Under the pieces are notes generated by a model that did no database searches, was not told where the DNA came from, and saw nothing but the letters and a program-made list of their open reading frames with translations. A DNA stretch of 64,000 nucleotides, taken from contig ML976743.1 of the NCBI GenBank assembly GCA_010015655.1, positions 186,001 through 250,000 of the forward strand. Reading direction: 5' to 3'. The position numbers were made by a program, and so were the translations under genes. This DNA comes from Bimuria novae-zelandiae CBS 107.79 (Eukaryota > Ascomycota > Dothideomycetes > Pleosporales > Didymosphaeriaceae). Position 1 is the first letter of the stretch, and the number at the start of each line of letters is the position of its first letter. Below, one piece after another: positions 1-11,334 of this stretch.

Positions 1-448
1 GCCCATATCTTTGCCACTAGGTCGCGATTGTCCCAAATGATACGCCCGCACTTGCGTATGTCCTCGTACATCGCTTGGAAACCTCCGCCAATATTGACCA
101 TCGCCTGCGAACATGAGCAACTGTTGCCCCGAATTGAACAGTGATAGGATAGAAGTTTGAGTACCTCGTACTATCGCGTTTGAAGCGATACTATAGTCGA
201 TGATACTTAAACTCTTGTCCACGGGTTGCATCACTCACCCTCTCCCATTCACCATCAGTCGTTGCCTCGGCGGCCTTGATCAACAGCTCGCACTCGTCTT
301 CCGACAGGACACCGTCTAGGATCACAGCCCATCGGCCGTCGTATTGTGGTATGCCCTCTTTCCTGAAGTTTATGACGTGCTTTGTGAGATTTGGAGTAGG
401 GCCGTCGAGGAAGCCCTCGGGCAGGTCGACCTTCTTGGTGGAAGCCAT
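1..448 (-). CDS. 2OG-Fe(II) oxygenase family protein, 5' part (runs off left edge)
   Basis: The first exon runs from 448 down to 239 and begins MASTKKVDLPEGFL. It ends at a clean GTGAGT donor just after DGEWER, in phase 0. A second exon resumes at 104 after a CAG acceptor and reads AMVNIGGGFQAMYEDIRKCG to the window edge. The combination of a short basic start, the phrase 'AVILDGVLSEDECELLI' and the Asn-Ile-Gly-Gly-Gly turn with a Cys-Gly-Arg segment matches the N-terminal part of fungal Fe(II)/2-oxoglutarate-dependent oxygenase (prolyl-4-hydroxylase-like) proteins. The iron-binding HxD...H residues would lie further left, outside the window, so activity cannot be judged. The gene is divergent from the RAX1-like gene. 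Substrate unknown. Confidence 0.7.
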
Positions 449-1287
449 AGTGAACGATTTGAAACGTGGCGTTGAAGCTGGATTTCGACCAGATGCTGTT
501 CTTACAGTTTGTGTTACAACTGAGCGCAGCGCCTGTGGTATGAATTTCTATGTGGGCATGTTGATGTCTGTTGCCTGGCGGTGGGCTGAGATCGATCCAT
601 GGGTCTACCGACAACGCCTCGCTGCGCCGTGCCGCGAAGAGTCATCCATTCACGGCGCACTGAGCAGGAAGTATGTGCGACACCAATAGCTATTCAATAA
701 ACGTCATGTACAGTAAGAAAGATGTATCTTTGTAGTCTGGAGCCGCATAACGTGACGAGCGAGGTCCAAGTTGGTCGAACGCTAGCTGCGCCCGGATTCT
801 AAGGCATCTGTTCTTGTCCGGCTACTGTTTCAGATTTCCAACGACATCACCGCAGCGAAGTCTTTTGCACCGCGTAGCAACCAACTTGCGACCGCGTCGC
901 GTCACCGTGTTCTAGATCTCCACTTCACGCGCGAGCGCGAGCTAATGCGCTATCCTCAGCCACCCGCCGTTTGTTCCCACTCACCGCGCCAAGGTTGATC
1001 GCCCGGCCTCACACCTAATTTCCCGCATTCACCACCGTCAATTGCGTCGCCGGCGCCCCCGTCAGGCCCTCCGTCGAAACTTCGCCGCGTCTCGCACCCA
1101 ACCTCTGTCTTCCCTCCAACTACCTGTCGATCGTTACCGCACACCACGCCATTGCTCGGCGAGGGGAACTCGCTGTGTCGCACGCGCTTCCCAACCTCAG
1201 TTCCGTCACCCGCAGCAAACGTGTGACCGCAGCGACGCCAAAAGGCTACCTCTCTTGTCGGCGCTCTGAGAAAGCGTAGCCGCCGCC
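449..1287. promoter_or_regulatory. Divergent intergenic region between oxygenase and RAX1-like gene
   Basis: About 840 bases separate the two divergent start codons. The right half (about 960-1280) is C-rich and T-rich on the plus strand, as in many fungal 5' leaders. No supported gene, RNA gene or repeat is visible. Confidence 0.4.
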
Positions 1288-2476
1288 ATGTCGGACTCAC
1301 CGCTGCCGGCGGAGCTCAATCGCAACCGGTTTCCGAATCTGTTCGAAGTGCTCAGTCGCAAGACGGTTGCCCCGCTCGATTTGTTCTCCTTCTACATCTA
1401 TATGCGTGACCAGCAACGGTCGGTGGATTATCTGGACTTTTGGTATCGCACCCACAATGCGCACCGTACGGGAAGCCTATACTGACCGAGGAACAGGCTC
1501 GATGTGTCCCAACATCTTCAGCTATGTCGGCTGTACGTGCGCCGCTTGCACCGCTCCGTGATCGAAGACACGCCAGATATGGAGAAGAACAGCAAACGGT
1601 CGTCATACGTCCTGGACAATGCGGGAGAGGGTCCTTCTGGAGAGAAGGGCAATGTGTCGGACCAGCGCCTCTCCGCTTTTCTTAGGTCAGACCACGGAAG
1701 CCGCCAGCACTCGCCGCAAAACAGCCAAGGGAGCAACCAGAGCCGCGAGCTCCCGGGCCGCCCGAGCTTCATGACATTGCACACGGAATCGCCCCACGAC
1801 TCGTCACCTGGCCAGAACTCCTCCGGCGACAACCAGCCTAGACGTGAGGACCTGAGGGCTTCTGCCGAGAAGATTCTCTACACATATCTATTGCCCGGCT
1901 CCGAGCGAGAGATCATCATTCCCCAGAGCATCCTGCATGAAGTACAAGAGGCCATCGAAGGCCCAGACCAGCGAAGCGACCCCGAACTCTTCGACGCGGC
2001 AAAAGACTATGTCTTCCAGGCTATGGAGCGGGACGCTTTCCCCGGCTTTCTACAGAGCAAAGGACTGGGCAACCTGGTGCCGCAGAGCATGATGATCAGG
2101 CTCATCATTGGTCTCATCAGCTTCTTCGGTGCCGTGTGGACAGCTTTTGTACTCATCTTCTTGGACAAGTCGAGAGCGACGAGGTGTTGGGTATGCACCA
2201 CGAGCATTCCACTCCAGGTTTTGTGCTAACAGAAGACAGGTCATCCTCCCCTTCACGGTGGCACTCTACTTCATTTTCACACATCAGTACATGCTCGACC
2301 CTATCGTGGCGATGATCGGCTACAGCGAGTACACGCTGTTCGACTTCAATCGGATACGGGAGCCGTTCGTGCGGAAGACGCTCAATGCGCGATCAGCCAC
2401 TATGCTGGGACTCTTCATCCTTGTGGACACTGCGGCGTGCTGCCTCTTCATCTTCGTTCCAGGTAAACGGCTATAA
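1288..2476 (+). CDS. RAX1: RAX1-type RGS-domain membrane protein
   Basis: Three exons: 1288-1442, 1497-2190 and 2240-2476, giving 361 residues. The first intron splits a Trp codon and restores the RGS sequence 'VDYLDFW' + 'LDVSQHLQLC'. The RGS domain begins near residue 12 and is interrupted by a long Ser/Gln/Arg-rich insert (about residues 80-170). Its helical C-terminal half ('LYTYLLPGSEREIIIPQSIL') follows. Three hydrophobic stretches form the C-terminus, with the family-typical 'YSEYTLFDFNRIREP' loop and the terminal 'FVPGKRL'. This order matches yeast Rax1, a bud-site-selection protein, and the related fungal RGS proteins. The role in polarity is known for yeast only; here it is inferred. 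The second intron (2191-2239) has a GTATGC donor and an ACAG acceptor and keeps phase 0. Confidence 0.85.
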
Positions 2477-3164
2477 GCCACCTTTCTTTCTTATACCTGC
2501 TCTTTATGTCTCTGGCGTTTGGTTCCACAAGAATCCCTTTACACATGTACGGTTGCAGTAATAGTGGGAAGCGGGATTTCTTTTTCTTGATACCATTGGA
2601 AGCGACGGGAGGTGGGGAAGGTCAAAGTCTAACTGGACTACTTTCCTTTGTTGAACGGTCGGGTCTTTCGAATTCACTACAAGTGATGGAGTTGCTGCTC
2701 AGCAGGATGTTCTGGCATGGGCGATCGATGGGTATTCGAGATGCGTTTTGTGCGTGGGCTCTACCTAGGTAGTCATTCGTCTGCACTCTGAGTGTAGAAA
2801 TGTCTCGAGTCTTTGGACGTCGCAAAATACAGTCCAGTGGCTTCACGTATGAGCTTTGAGCAGTGCTGGCGATTGTATGCATAGACGTCAAAGTGCGCAC
2901 CTGCATGTCGAAAGCTGGCATATCCGGCTATTCTGCGGGATGGCCCGAGCTCCCATGACGTGGTACTGTCAACGTCCTATGGAGCTCTGAAACTTTTTCT
3001 CAATGTCGAGGACTCTACAAAGACAAAACAGCCCAATGCTCAGGCGAGAGCACCCGCAGGCTACTTGACATATACCGTCTACTAGCCGGCTTGCTGTCGT
3101 CGGATCTTTCTAGCGCAGAAGCCTAGTCCAAGCCCAATTACTCGCGCATGCGCCGGCCAACAAC
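2477..3164. promoter_or_regulatory. Intergenic region upstream of the RMD1-like gene
   Basis: This is 690 bases between two plus-strand genes. It should hold the 3' end of the RAX1-like gene and the promoter of the RMD1-like gene. I see no other gene or repeat. Confidence 0.35.
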
Positions 3165-5075
3165 ATGGATTCCTTCAAGCTACTCCAAGGCCCAATGAGC
3201 GCCCCAACAGCGAAGAGCAAGAGGAACCCGACCGTGTTGATGACGGATAGTCGCGATGCGCCTCCACGACGACCTGTACTAGCCCAACGTCAAGATACGG
3301 GACAATTCCGGCCGGCTGCGAAGCTCATCTCTGTCGACAACATCTTACAGTACGCTTCCGATATCCCCTCGGCGCAACGTCGCGGTCCACCTGGTCACCG
3401 TCCCATGATGCACACACGCACACCCAGCGGTCGCCATCCGCTGGATCCCAAACTCACCGGCCGTCTGATACCCGCGCATATGCCCTCGCGGACGAGCAAA
3501 CTGAGCGAGAAGCTAGTATTGCTACCCGACACGCAGGAGGAAGACGACGACGAGAAGGGCGACTTTGACGAGGAGGAAGAAGGACCACCAACGGACGAGG
3601 AGCTGGCAAGACGGACTACAAAGGGCGGGCCGAAGGACAAGAGCTATGCGGAGAGACTGCCCAAGGCGCGACGAGCGGAGAAGCTATCGAGGGTCACGGC
3701 ATACTGTACAGCGCAGGCCTACAAAATGAAGAGCACGGCCGAGTTCGTCAAGACGCAGCACAATGCGCGCACGAAGCTCTACGACGACTGCTTGTACTGT
3801 GTGTACCACCTCCCTCTCCTTAACGGAAGCGACGGCTACCGCGTGCGCAGCAGCCCCGCGCTCAAGAATCCAGGTGGCAAGACTGTTCTCGACGAAGAGA
3901 TCGAAAGAAACGAGAGGAGAGAGCACAGCGAAACCTACTTTGAGGACACGGAGGAGTTCAGCGTAGAGTACGGCGACGAAGAAGACCCCTCGCATCACCC
4001 ACTCCGCTCCTATTCCGACGAGCAGTTGCGCTCCCCTTCACGCGATATCCTAGACGGCATGATGACGGGCGGCCGCGTCCCACCAAACGCGCTCTCCTTC
4101 GGCGAAATGTTCGTCTTCTCCTACGGCGTAGTCGTCTTCTGGAATTTCACTGAGAAGCAAGAAAAAGATATCCTAGCCGACCTGACCTTTTCTACGTCCT
4201 CCACAAACATCCTGCTCGCGACGCGACCGTTGGACGAGGCGGACTTCGAGACGGAAGAGTTCCACTTTGAGTACAATCCTGAGATCCCGAGGCCGAGAGT
4301 GTACAACGATATGATCACGTTGAAGAGCGGAGACCATATGATCAAGTTAGCCATGAGCCACGCCATCGCGCAAAGCACAAAGCTCTCCCTCTTCGAAGAG
4401 GGCATGGCGCGCACGATGATGAGCGCGCAGTCCGTCCCCAAGCGTCTCGCTCTCACAGGCAAACTCGGCATGCGGCGCACAGACGTTGTAAAGATGATAG
4501 GGCAACTTTTCACCTCGCGTGTCGACGTGAATCTTTGTAAGACCCCCGTCCCCTGTTCCCTCCCTGTCCACTTAGAATGGGTTGAATGCTAACGCGATGG
4601 GTTGGGATTTAGCGTCCAATATGCTGGATACGCCCAACTTCTTCTGGGACTCCGAACCGACGCTGCACCCCCTGTACACCGCCGTCCGCGAGTACCTCGA
4701 GATCAAGCCGCGCATCCAGGTCCTCAATGAGCGGTGCCGCGTTTTCCTGGACCTTGGCGAGATACTGTCCGATAGTATTAGCGATAAGAAGATGACGCGC
4801 ATCACCTGGATTATCATATTCCTCATTGGTATTAGTATTTGTGTTACGTGTCTGGAGGTAAGTTCCCCTGCCCCCGGCTGGGAAGGTGGAAGTGGACTGG
4901 GTTGGACTGGGCTAATGCGTGATAGGTTCTCCTGCGATTCGCGATTCTGCATGGGAAGGGGACGGCGGTGGGTGTGGCGGAGCTGAGGAGGTCGGGGGTT
5001 GCGGGACCGATGTTGTTGGTGGGGAGGACGGTGGCATGGTCGATTAAGACGGCGAAGGCATTCTTGGGGTCGTAG
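3165..5075 (+). CDS. RMD1: RMD1-like protein (DUF155 family)
   Basis: Three exons: 3165-4536, 4613-4857 and 4926-5075, giving 588 residues. The first intron contains a GCTAACGC branch site; the second ends at GATAG. Residues 1-170 are basic and low-complexity with an acidic stretch (DEEEEGPPTDEE). The DUF155 core follows: 'RVTAYCTAQAYKM', 'FGEMFVFSYGVVVFWNF', 'FHFEYNPEIPRPRVYNDMIT' and 'KLAMSHAIAQSTKLSLFEE'. A single hydrophobic segment near residue 525 ('WIIIFLIGISICVTCLEVLL') is likely a membrane anchor. The family includes yeast Rmd1 and Rmd8, fission yeast Sif2 and mitochondrial RMND1. The name follows the usual fungal label; I cannot decide between Rmd1 and Rmd8 orthology. Yeast RMD1 is needed for sporulation; the molecular role is not known from sequence. 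Confidence 0.85.
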
Positions 5076-5911
5076 GTCTCTTTCTTATGTTATTGGCATA
5101 GCGATGGCGTCTGATAGGGATTGTGGTGGGGGGGATTTCTTTGTGTTAATGTAAATATTACTGTGTGAAGGGGTTATGTTATTGGTGTCGCAAGAATCCG
5201 TCGTTGGATGAACTCGATTCATGGGATTATGGAACTTGACACAGTGAGTCATGTGAGCGGGGTAATGTTAGGCCGAACGATCAGTATAAAATACAGCTCT
5301 TACAGCTACCTTTTATATGTTATCAGAATACCAGAACCACATTTTGATCTCCGAACAATATACTATCCAGCTCCATTTCTCCTCCACAATTGTGTATAAT
5401 CAAAGGCGTTCTTCGTGTAGGATGCAGCCGTCAAGAATCCAAAAATGATATTTTTAGAATATCAAAATGTTGCTGGATACCTTGACAGTCACGGATCGTA
5501 CATGCCTTTGTGGGAACAATGTTGTGCATGCTGTATGAATTCAAATAACTAGTAACTAACTAAAAGAGTGTGGGCATCTGACTCTCAAGCTACAGATGTA
5601 AAAGCAGAAATAACAAAAGAACAAGAAGCCGTTAGTGGAAGGAGAAAAGGAAATGTGTGGCCAAGGGAGGGGTACCATGAGAGGTCTACGCATCCATCGT
5701 CTAAATTCCAGCGCTCCCAATGTCTTTTAGCGCCGTTCCTCTTTCCTTTCCGTAAACCTGCGGCATCGATCCTATTGTTCATCTACGAGATACCATTTGA
5801 TTGGGTAGCTGTTACCGTCAGCCGCGGTGAGGAAATATTCCGACAGCCCTGTAAGGGGATTATGAAGCCATTGGGGCTGACGATGATGCTTTTCCATCTC
5901 GATGGGTTCCG
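5076..5911. other. Intergenic, no supported gene
   Basis: About 840 bases of mixed composition downstream of the RMD1-like gene. It includes AT-rich patches around 5400-5560. Open frames here on both strands lack splice context or family resemblance. Confidence 0.3.
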
Positions 5912-6510
5912 TCACCCCTTCTTCACGTACCCACTCTCCAAATTCGGTGCCGGACCATTCCCCAGGCCCATTACACGCTCGGCTGTCATTTCAGGAGGCT
6001 TGGCTCGGTACTCGGGACTGTTTATGTTGCCGACTACCTTGGTAGCCGGGTCTACATGCGGGAATACGACCCAGCCCTTGCCCTCACCTTCAATTCTCAT
6101 CCAATCGGCGAAAGGTGTAGTTGACATCTGGTTGGTCAGGAAAGCGTGGAGTTCCTTAGCCACCCACTCAGAGGGGAGACCTGTGAACTCCACTTTTTCA
6201 GGACCCCTAACCTGGTATCGGGAAACCTAAAACGCCCATACGCACGAAGGTCCGGATAGGGAGCCATTGGAAGCACAGGCAGCGGTAGCGGAACAAAGGG
6301 TTGATGTCCTTCATCGGTAGGTTGGGTTGGGTTGGTTGAATAATAGGAATTTGAAGGCTGGGCGATTGCTGGAGTACTAACAATCAGAGGGCCGTCATCA
6401 GATCGTTGTTGACGGCCTTACTGAGAACCTTGCGACTGCACATCCTGCCCCTGGGCTGTTGGCCGCTTGCCTTTGCCCTGAGACGGGTGATTGCCTTGGG
6501 AGTGACTCAT
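5912..6510 (-). pseudogene. Decayed minus-strand coding remnant of unknown family
   Basis: On the minus strand an ATG at 6510 opens a Gln/Gly-rich start (MSHSQGNHPSQGKGKRP). The frame meets TAA after about 30 codons but then continues in the same frame with ordinary protein-like sequence rich in Pro and Tyr. Near 6210 the reading must change frame to reach 'KVEFTGLPSEWVAKELHAF', which runs to a TGA at 5912. A third frame then reads on past 5912 ('REEGVTEPIEMEK') to about 5770. One nonsense change (CAA to TAA is the simplest) and two frame changes suggest a once intact gene or element protein. An intron could explain one frame change. I do not recognise the family. It may belong to a repeat at the edge of the AT-rich island. 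Confidence 0.5.
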
Positions 6511-6520
6511 AGTTGCAAAT

Positions 6521-6992
6521 CTTTGGCGAACGAGGTACAAGCTGATGTTGCCGACTGCCGATGGACTTAGCGTTAAATAACCAGTGTAAATAGTTTAAAG
6601 TTACAGAGAGAGCACTGTAGGTTACTGCAGAAGCATGAAGCGATGCGCGAAGGGGAATTTTTACTCGATCATGGATAGTATATCATTTTGAGTCTTTGTT
6701 CACACATATTGACTACGCCTGATATTCCGACCAGGGGTAAAAAGAAGAGTCACTATCAGTCGGGGAAGGCGCCGTTCGAGACAAAGCGGTAGCGAGTCTG
6801 AGGAAAGGATTTACAAGATTTACCATCCTGGTGGTTATCCTGATCCAGGGGTAGCAAAAGAGTGAGTGAATTCAGTCGCGTGTTGCCATTGTTATCAACG
6901 CGCCTAGTCTGTATGATAAGTACTGCGTATTTAAATAGAACTTGTAAACAGTTAGAGCTTTAAGTCATTTATGTTATCTTACTTAATAACGT
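6521..6992. other. Transition into AT-rich island
   Basis: Base composition shifts towards AT over this stretch and ends in a poly-C run at the assembly gap. Nothing recognisable as a gene. Confidence 0.3.
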
Positions 6993-7042
6993 CCCCCCCC
7001 CCCCCCCCCCCCCCCCNNNNNNNNNNCCCCCCCCCCCCCCCC
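6993..7042. other. Assembly gap (10 N) flanked by poly-C
   Basis: Ten N (7017-7026) are flanked by 24 C on the left and 16 C on the right. This looks like a scaffold gap placed in an unresolved homopolymer. The true distance across it is unknown, so the left and right sides should not be assumed contiguous. Confidence 0.95.
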
Positions 7043-8219
7043 ATACGTGACGGAAAACCCCCAGTGCAGACATGGAAAAATCACAAGAATGATTTATTAT
7101 CCACTACACAGTTTTACAAAGCCAAGTTTAAGCCATAAGTATAGTTTATACGTTCGTCCCGAATTATCGGCTTGCAACCCATAATTACGACACCTTAATT
7201 ATACTGTTAATGATTACTTATATCTGTCTGCAATATTGTTGACTTCTCACCCCTACTGCACCGTGATAGAACTTATATTACTACTCTTTGGAGCATTTCG
7301 GCTGCCTAGCAGCAAGGCTGGGACTTCCTAATATATTATGCGCTTTCTGAACTGAACCACTGTGACATTAATTCTTAAATTTCTCTGTAAGAGGAAGCAT
7401 AATGGCGTCTTAGCGCAGGATATTCAGAGGGCTTACTTAGTAATTTATTCCTGCTTAGATACTCGACGCTATAATTAATTAATCTAGCCCACTACGCTTG
7501 CTCAAAGACGTATAGACTTAACTATCTTTAGTAACACAACGCTGCACGTTCGTTGTTGCCTACGTGTCTAGTTCTGGCTCGTGCCTGTCCCTTCCTATCG
7601 CCATTGTATCACAACCCCCACCTTCATAGACATGGACCGAGCCAGCCAGGTTCTAGCAAAAGGTTTCCCCGTAGATTTGCTCCAGATATGAGCTTCCCGG
7701 TCCGAATATGCCGGTATACCTCTCACCACGCTTTATTGCTGCGCTCACGGACGGCCTTCTCACAAGGAAAAAGCCCAGAAACAGTAATACCTTACCCTAA
7801 ATGAAGAGAAAGTGCTAGCTGTATTTTTATTACTAATATCTAATCTTGGATATTTAGTCTACATAAAGTATATATCATTACTAACCCTTATCCTCGCCTA
7901 ATAGCGGTTACCTACGGTAAAGCCCCTAGGCAAGAACTAGCCTCGAGTCTTTAAGTAACGCTACCCTAAACTTAAAGTAAGGGTAGTTAAGGTAATAGAC
8001 TAAATGTATTATAATAATAATATATACGTAATAGACTAAATGTATTATAATAATAATATATACCTAAAAAATTATAAAGTAGTTTAAGGTAGTTAGAAGT
8101 ATAATTTAGGACCTAGTTATTCTGCCTAGAAACGTCTATAATATAAATAGAACGGGAGTTATGCTAAGTATGCTTAGCATAGTAAAAGTTCTTATAACTA
8201 AGGACAACCTGCGTAAACG
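7043..8219. other. AT-rich repeat DNA left of the pol remnant
   Basis: This is probably the LTR/gag side of the retrotransposon that follows, but no LTR end, primer site or gag motif can be identified with confidence. A GC-richer patch at 7550-7800 keeps an 83-codon open frame without recognisable domains. Stop codons are dense elsewhere, in line with RIP decay. Confidence 0.35.
7993..8064. repeat. Tandem duplication of a 36-bp unit
   Basis: Two head-to-tail copies, 7993-8028 and 8029-8064, begin TAATAGACTAAATGTATTAT and differ only at the last base (G versus C). The near identity contrasts with the heavy decay around it, so the duplication looks young. Confidence 0.9.
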
Positions 8220-10560
8220 TTAAGGAGCAGGCGTTAAGGAAGGTAATAAATAAAAGATAGCATTCAAAACACGCTATAGACTATTTAAATATATAATTAT
8301 ACTTTTTAAACTTACTAACGTACTAGTAACCTTTTAAGCACTTATTAATAATATCTTACGTAATTATCTAGATATATTTATTATCGCCTATATGGACGAC
8401 ATTCTCGTCTTCTCCAAAAACGAATTAGATTACATACCACATGTACAGATAGTACTAAAGGCACTAAATTAGGCATACCTACGGATTAAGCTAAAGAAAT
8501 GCAAATTCTATATACAAAAACTATAATTTTAGGATATATTATTAGTATAAAAGAAATATAAGTAAGCCTAGATAAAATTAAGTGCGTAAAGCACTAGCTA
8601 CAACTAGAAAAAAAATTGGATTTTAGAGATTTAATAAGTAGTGTATTAAAAATTATACTAAAATTACAGTACCTCTTACTAACCTTACGAAGAAGAATAC
8701 ACCTTTTATATAAATAATAAAGTATAGAATATTATTCTAACTTTTAAAAATTATATATATTATGTCATCCGTGCTAGTGCACTTTAGAGATAATAAACCT
8801 CTATAATTTAAAACTAACGCTAGGAACTGCGCTATAGATACATATGCAAAATAATTCTAAAATAGATATTAGTATTTAATAGCCTACTACTTACGCAAAC
8901 TAAACGATGCGGAATTATAATATAATATACATAATAAAGAATTCTATGTAATTATAAAGATACTTAAGTATTAAAAATTCTATATATAGAGCTATTTAGA
9001 GCGTACAATCTTTATAGATTATAAGAATCTTTTAAAGTTTATAACTATAAAAGAACTAATACCACGTTAGATAAAGTAGGTAGAAGTTATAGGACAGTAT
9101 AAATTCAGGATTATACACACGCTAGTTAAAGAAAACAGTTAAGTAGACGCTCTAAGCAGGCGTAGAGACTTAGTAAGAGATAAGATTAAGACATACTCTG
9201 CTATTCTACAACAAAATAATAAAGGATTATTAGAACCTATAGTAGAACTTAACTAACTCCTTATTACTACACGAAAAGTATCTAAGGAATTATAAACTAA
9301 GATTATAAAATAATAACACGATATCCCTGTATATAGACACCTAAAAGTTAGAAAAACAATAGAACTTATCTAAAGGAATTATTTATTTAGAGGAATAAAT
9401 AAAGTAATTATAAAATACATCTAAAAATATATAAGCTACTAACAAAATAAGCACGCTATACACCTTAAGTATAGAGAGATATAAGCGATTTAGATACTTA
9501 TAGTACTATAGAAAGACATTGCTATAGACTTTATAACAGGACTACCTAAGTTAAAAGTCTCATTAAACGGAATAAGATACGATGCTATATTAGTAATTAT
9601 TTTATAATTTACTAAATACGTAGAATTACTACCTTATTAAAAAATAACTATAGCTAAAGAACTAGCATTCCTTATCTTAAACTAACTTATATAATATCAC
9701 GGCATTCTAAAGATAATTATTAGCGATACAGATAAGCTCTTTACCTTAAACTACTAAATAACGCTTATAGCACTTATTAGAATAAAAAGAAAGTTATTTA
9801 CAGCATATTATCTATAGACGGACAGACAAACAGAACGTACGAATTAGATAATTAAAACGTACCTACGCATCTACTATAATAACTAGAAAAATAACTAGAT
9901 TTCCTTATTACTATAGTATAACTAGCATATAATAATAAAGTATTAGTAGTAAACAGATGCACACTATTCTATGTAAACTATAAAAGACACCTATATCTCT
10001 TTAATTAAGTATTTTCTATAGTAATTAGAACGGAAGAAGCGATTAACATGGCAGAAACTATAAAGAAGATATATAAATAACTCTAAATTTTTTTAAGAAA
10101 GCTTAATAGCAAAGCATTTCTTATACAAACTAAAAACAAAAAATAGCACTTTAACTAAAGTAGGAGGATAAAGCATATCTACTTATAAAAAATCTTTAAA
10201 TTAGGAAGAAGAAATATAAGAAACTAGATTATATTAAGGTTAAACTATTTTTTATTTCTAAATAGGTATTACTAGTTAACTACTAATTAAAACTACTACT
10301 AGATATAAAGATACATCTAGTATTTTATATTAACTAATTAGAACCCGCAAATCCTTAAACACTAGTTAAAATAACCTTTTATTATTAACCTAAAGAAGAA
10401 AATAAATTTAAAGTTAAATAGATACTATAGCACACGGATTAGCCAAGCACGTATCTTATTAAATAGAAAAGTTACCTATATAGTAAGAATACTTAGAGAC
10501 TAGAAGAGCACCTATAAAACTATTAATAAAAGATTTAGGAATACTATTAGAATATACTTA
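8220..10560 (+). mobile_element. RIP-decayed Ty3/gypsy chromovirus pol remnant
   Basis: Plus-strand reading shows fragments of the canonical Ty3/gypsy order, broken by very many stop codons. Reverse transcriptase spans about 8250-8560, with the catalytic AYMDDILVFS still intact at 8386-8415. RNase H lies around 8770-9000 (read as 'IAYYLRKLNDAEL'). Integrase lies around 9400-10000; the 'DGQTER'-type block near 9805-9838 is recognisable although part of it is changed. A C-terminal chromodomain-like block is at about 10425-10540. Integrase after RNase H and a chromodomain at the end place it in the chromoviruses. Most stops can be explained by C-to-T or G-to-A changes, the signature of RIP. No LTR pair could be delimited. 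Confidence 0.85.
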
Positions 10561-11334
10561 AGAACTTAAAGTAACATCTTTAGCGACTGTAGGATCTAGC
10601 ATATTAGAGTTAAAAGGAGGAGGATAGACTGCCTAATTTAAAAAAAAGAAGTACCAGCTATTATCTTACTTTTTAACTAAATAATGTCTTAACTAAGATC
10701 CTTAAGACTCTGTAACTATTTAATCTCCTTAATAAATTATATTAAATCTATTAATAGTTTATTCTTACGATCTTTAAGTAATTACTTTTATTTCAAAAAG
10801 ATAATTCTTTTTTATACAAATAGCCTATAGTATTGCTATAGTAGCTTCCTCTTTCGTAGTAGTAGCCTCTTGTAATTACTCTAAATAATTAACCTTCGAG
10901 TTAATGCGCGAAAAATTTAGAACTATAGGTTTTACTAGCTTGCATTTTGCAATACTATTTTTATAATAATTTTTATACTAAACTTTTAAGAATAATATTT
11001 TACATGCTAGACCCTTCTTCGTACAGTATTTATAAGTAACTATTATAACTTAACTAATAGTAATTATTTAATCTCTAATAAAATAATAATAGACAGTACT
11101 TTAAGAGAACATTAGTTAATGCATATATATATATAGAAGAAAGAAGGTAGGTAATATTAGAATTTTAGGTTTAGTAGAATAATATTAGATACTTTATAAT
11201 AAAAGGTGGCGCTATTACCCTACCACGGATTATATAATGTCCCACGATGTCCTATACGTCAAGATCATGGGACATTAGGATTACGTGACTGTACTATAGG
11301 ATCCTACATGTACCACGTTTAGGATAGTATAGAA
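10561..11334. other. AT-rich decayed repeat DNA
   Basis: A purine run (about 10613-10626, AAAAGGAGGAGGA) directly after the pol remnant could be its polypurine tract, which would put the 3' LTR just to the right. I could not confirm an LTR boundary. Nothing else recognisable. Confidence 0.3.

Noticed and set aside
1042..1269. 75-codon frame directly before the RAX1-like start
   Set aside because: Arg-rich chance frame in a C-rich leader; an upstream ORF is possible but unsupported.
7553..7804. 83-codon open frame right of the assembly gap
   Set aside because: Sits in decayed repeat DNA, shows no motif and has no neighbouring exons in frame.
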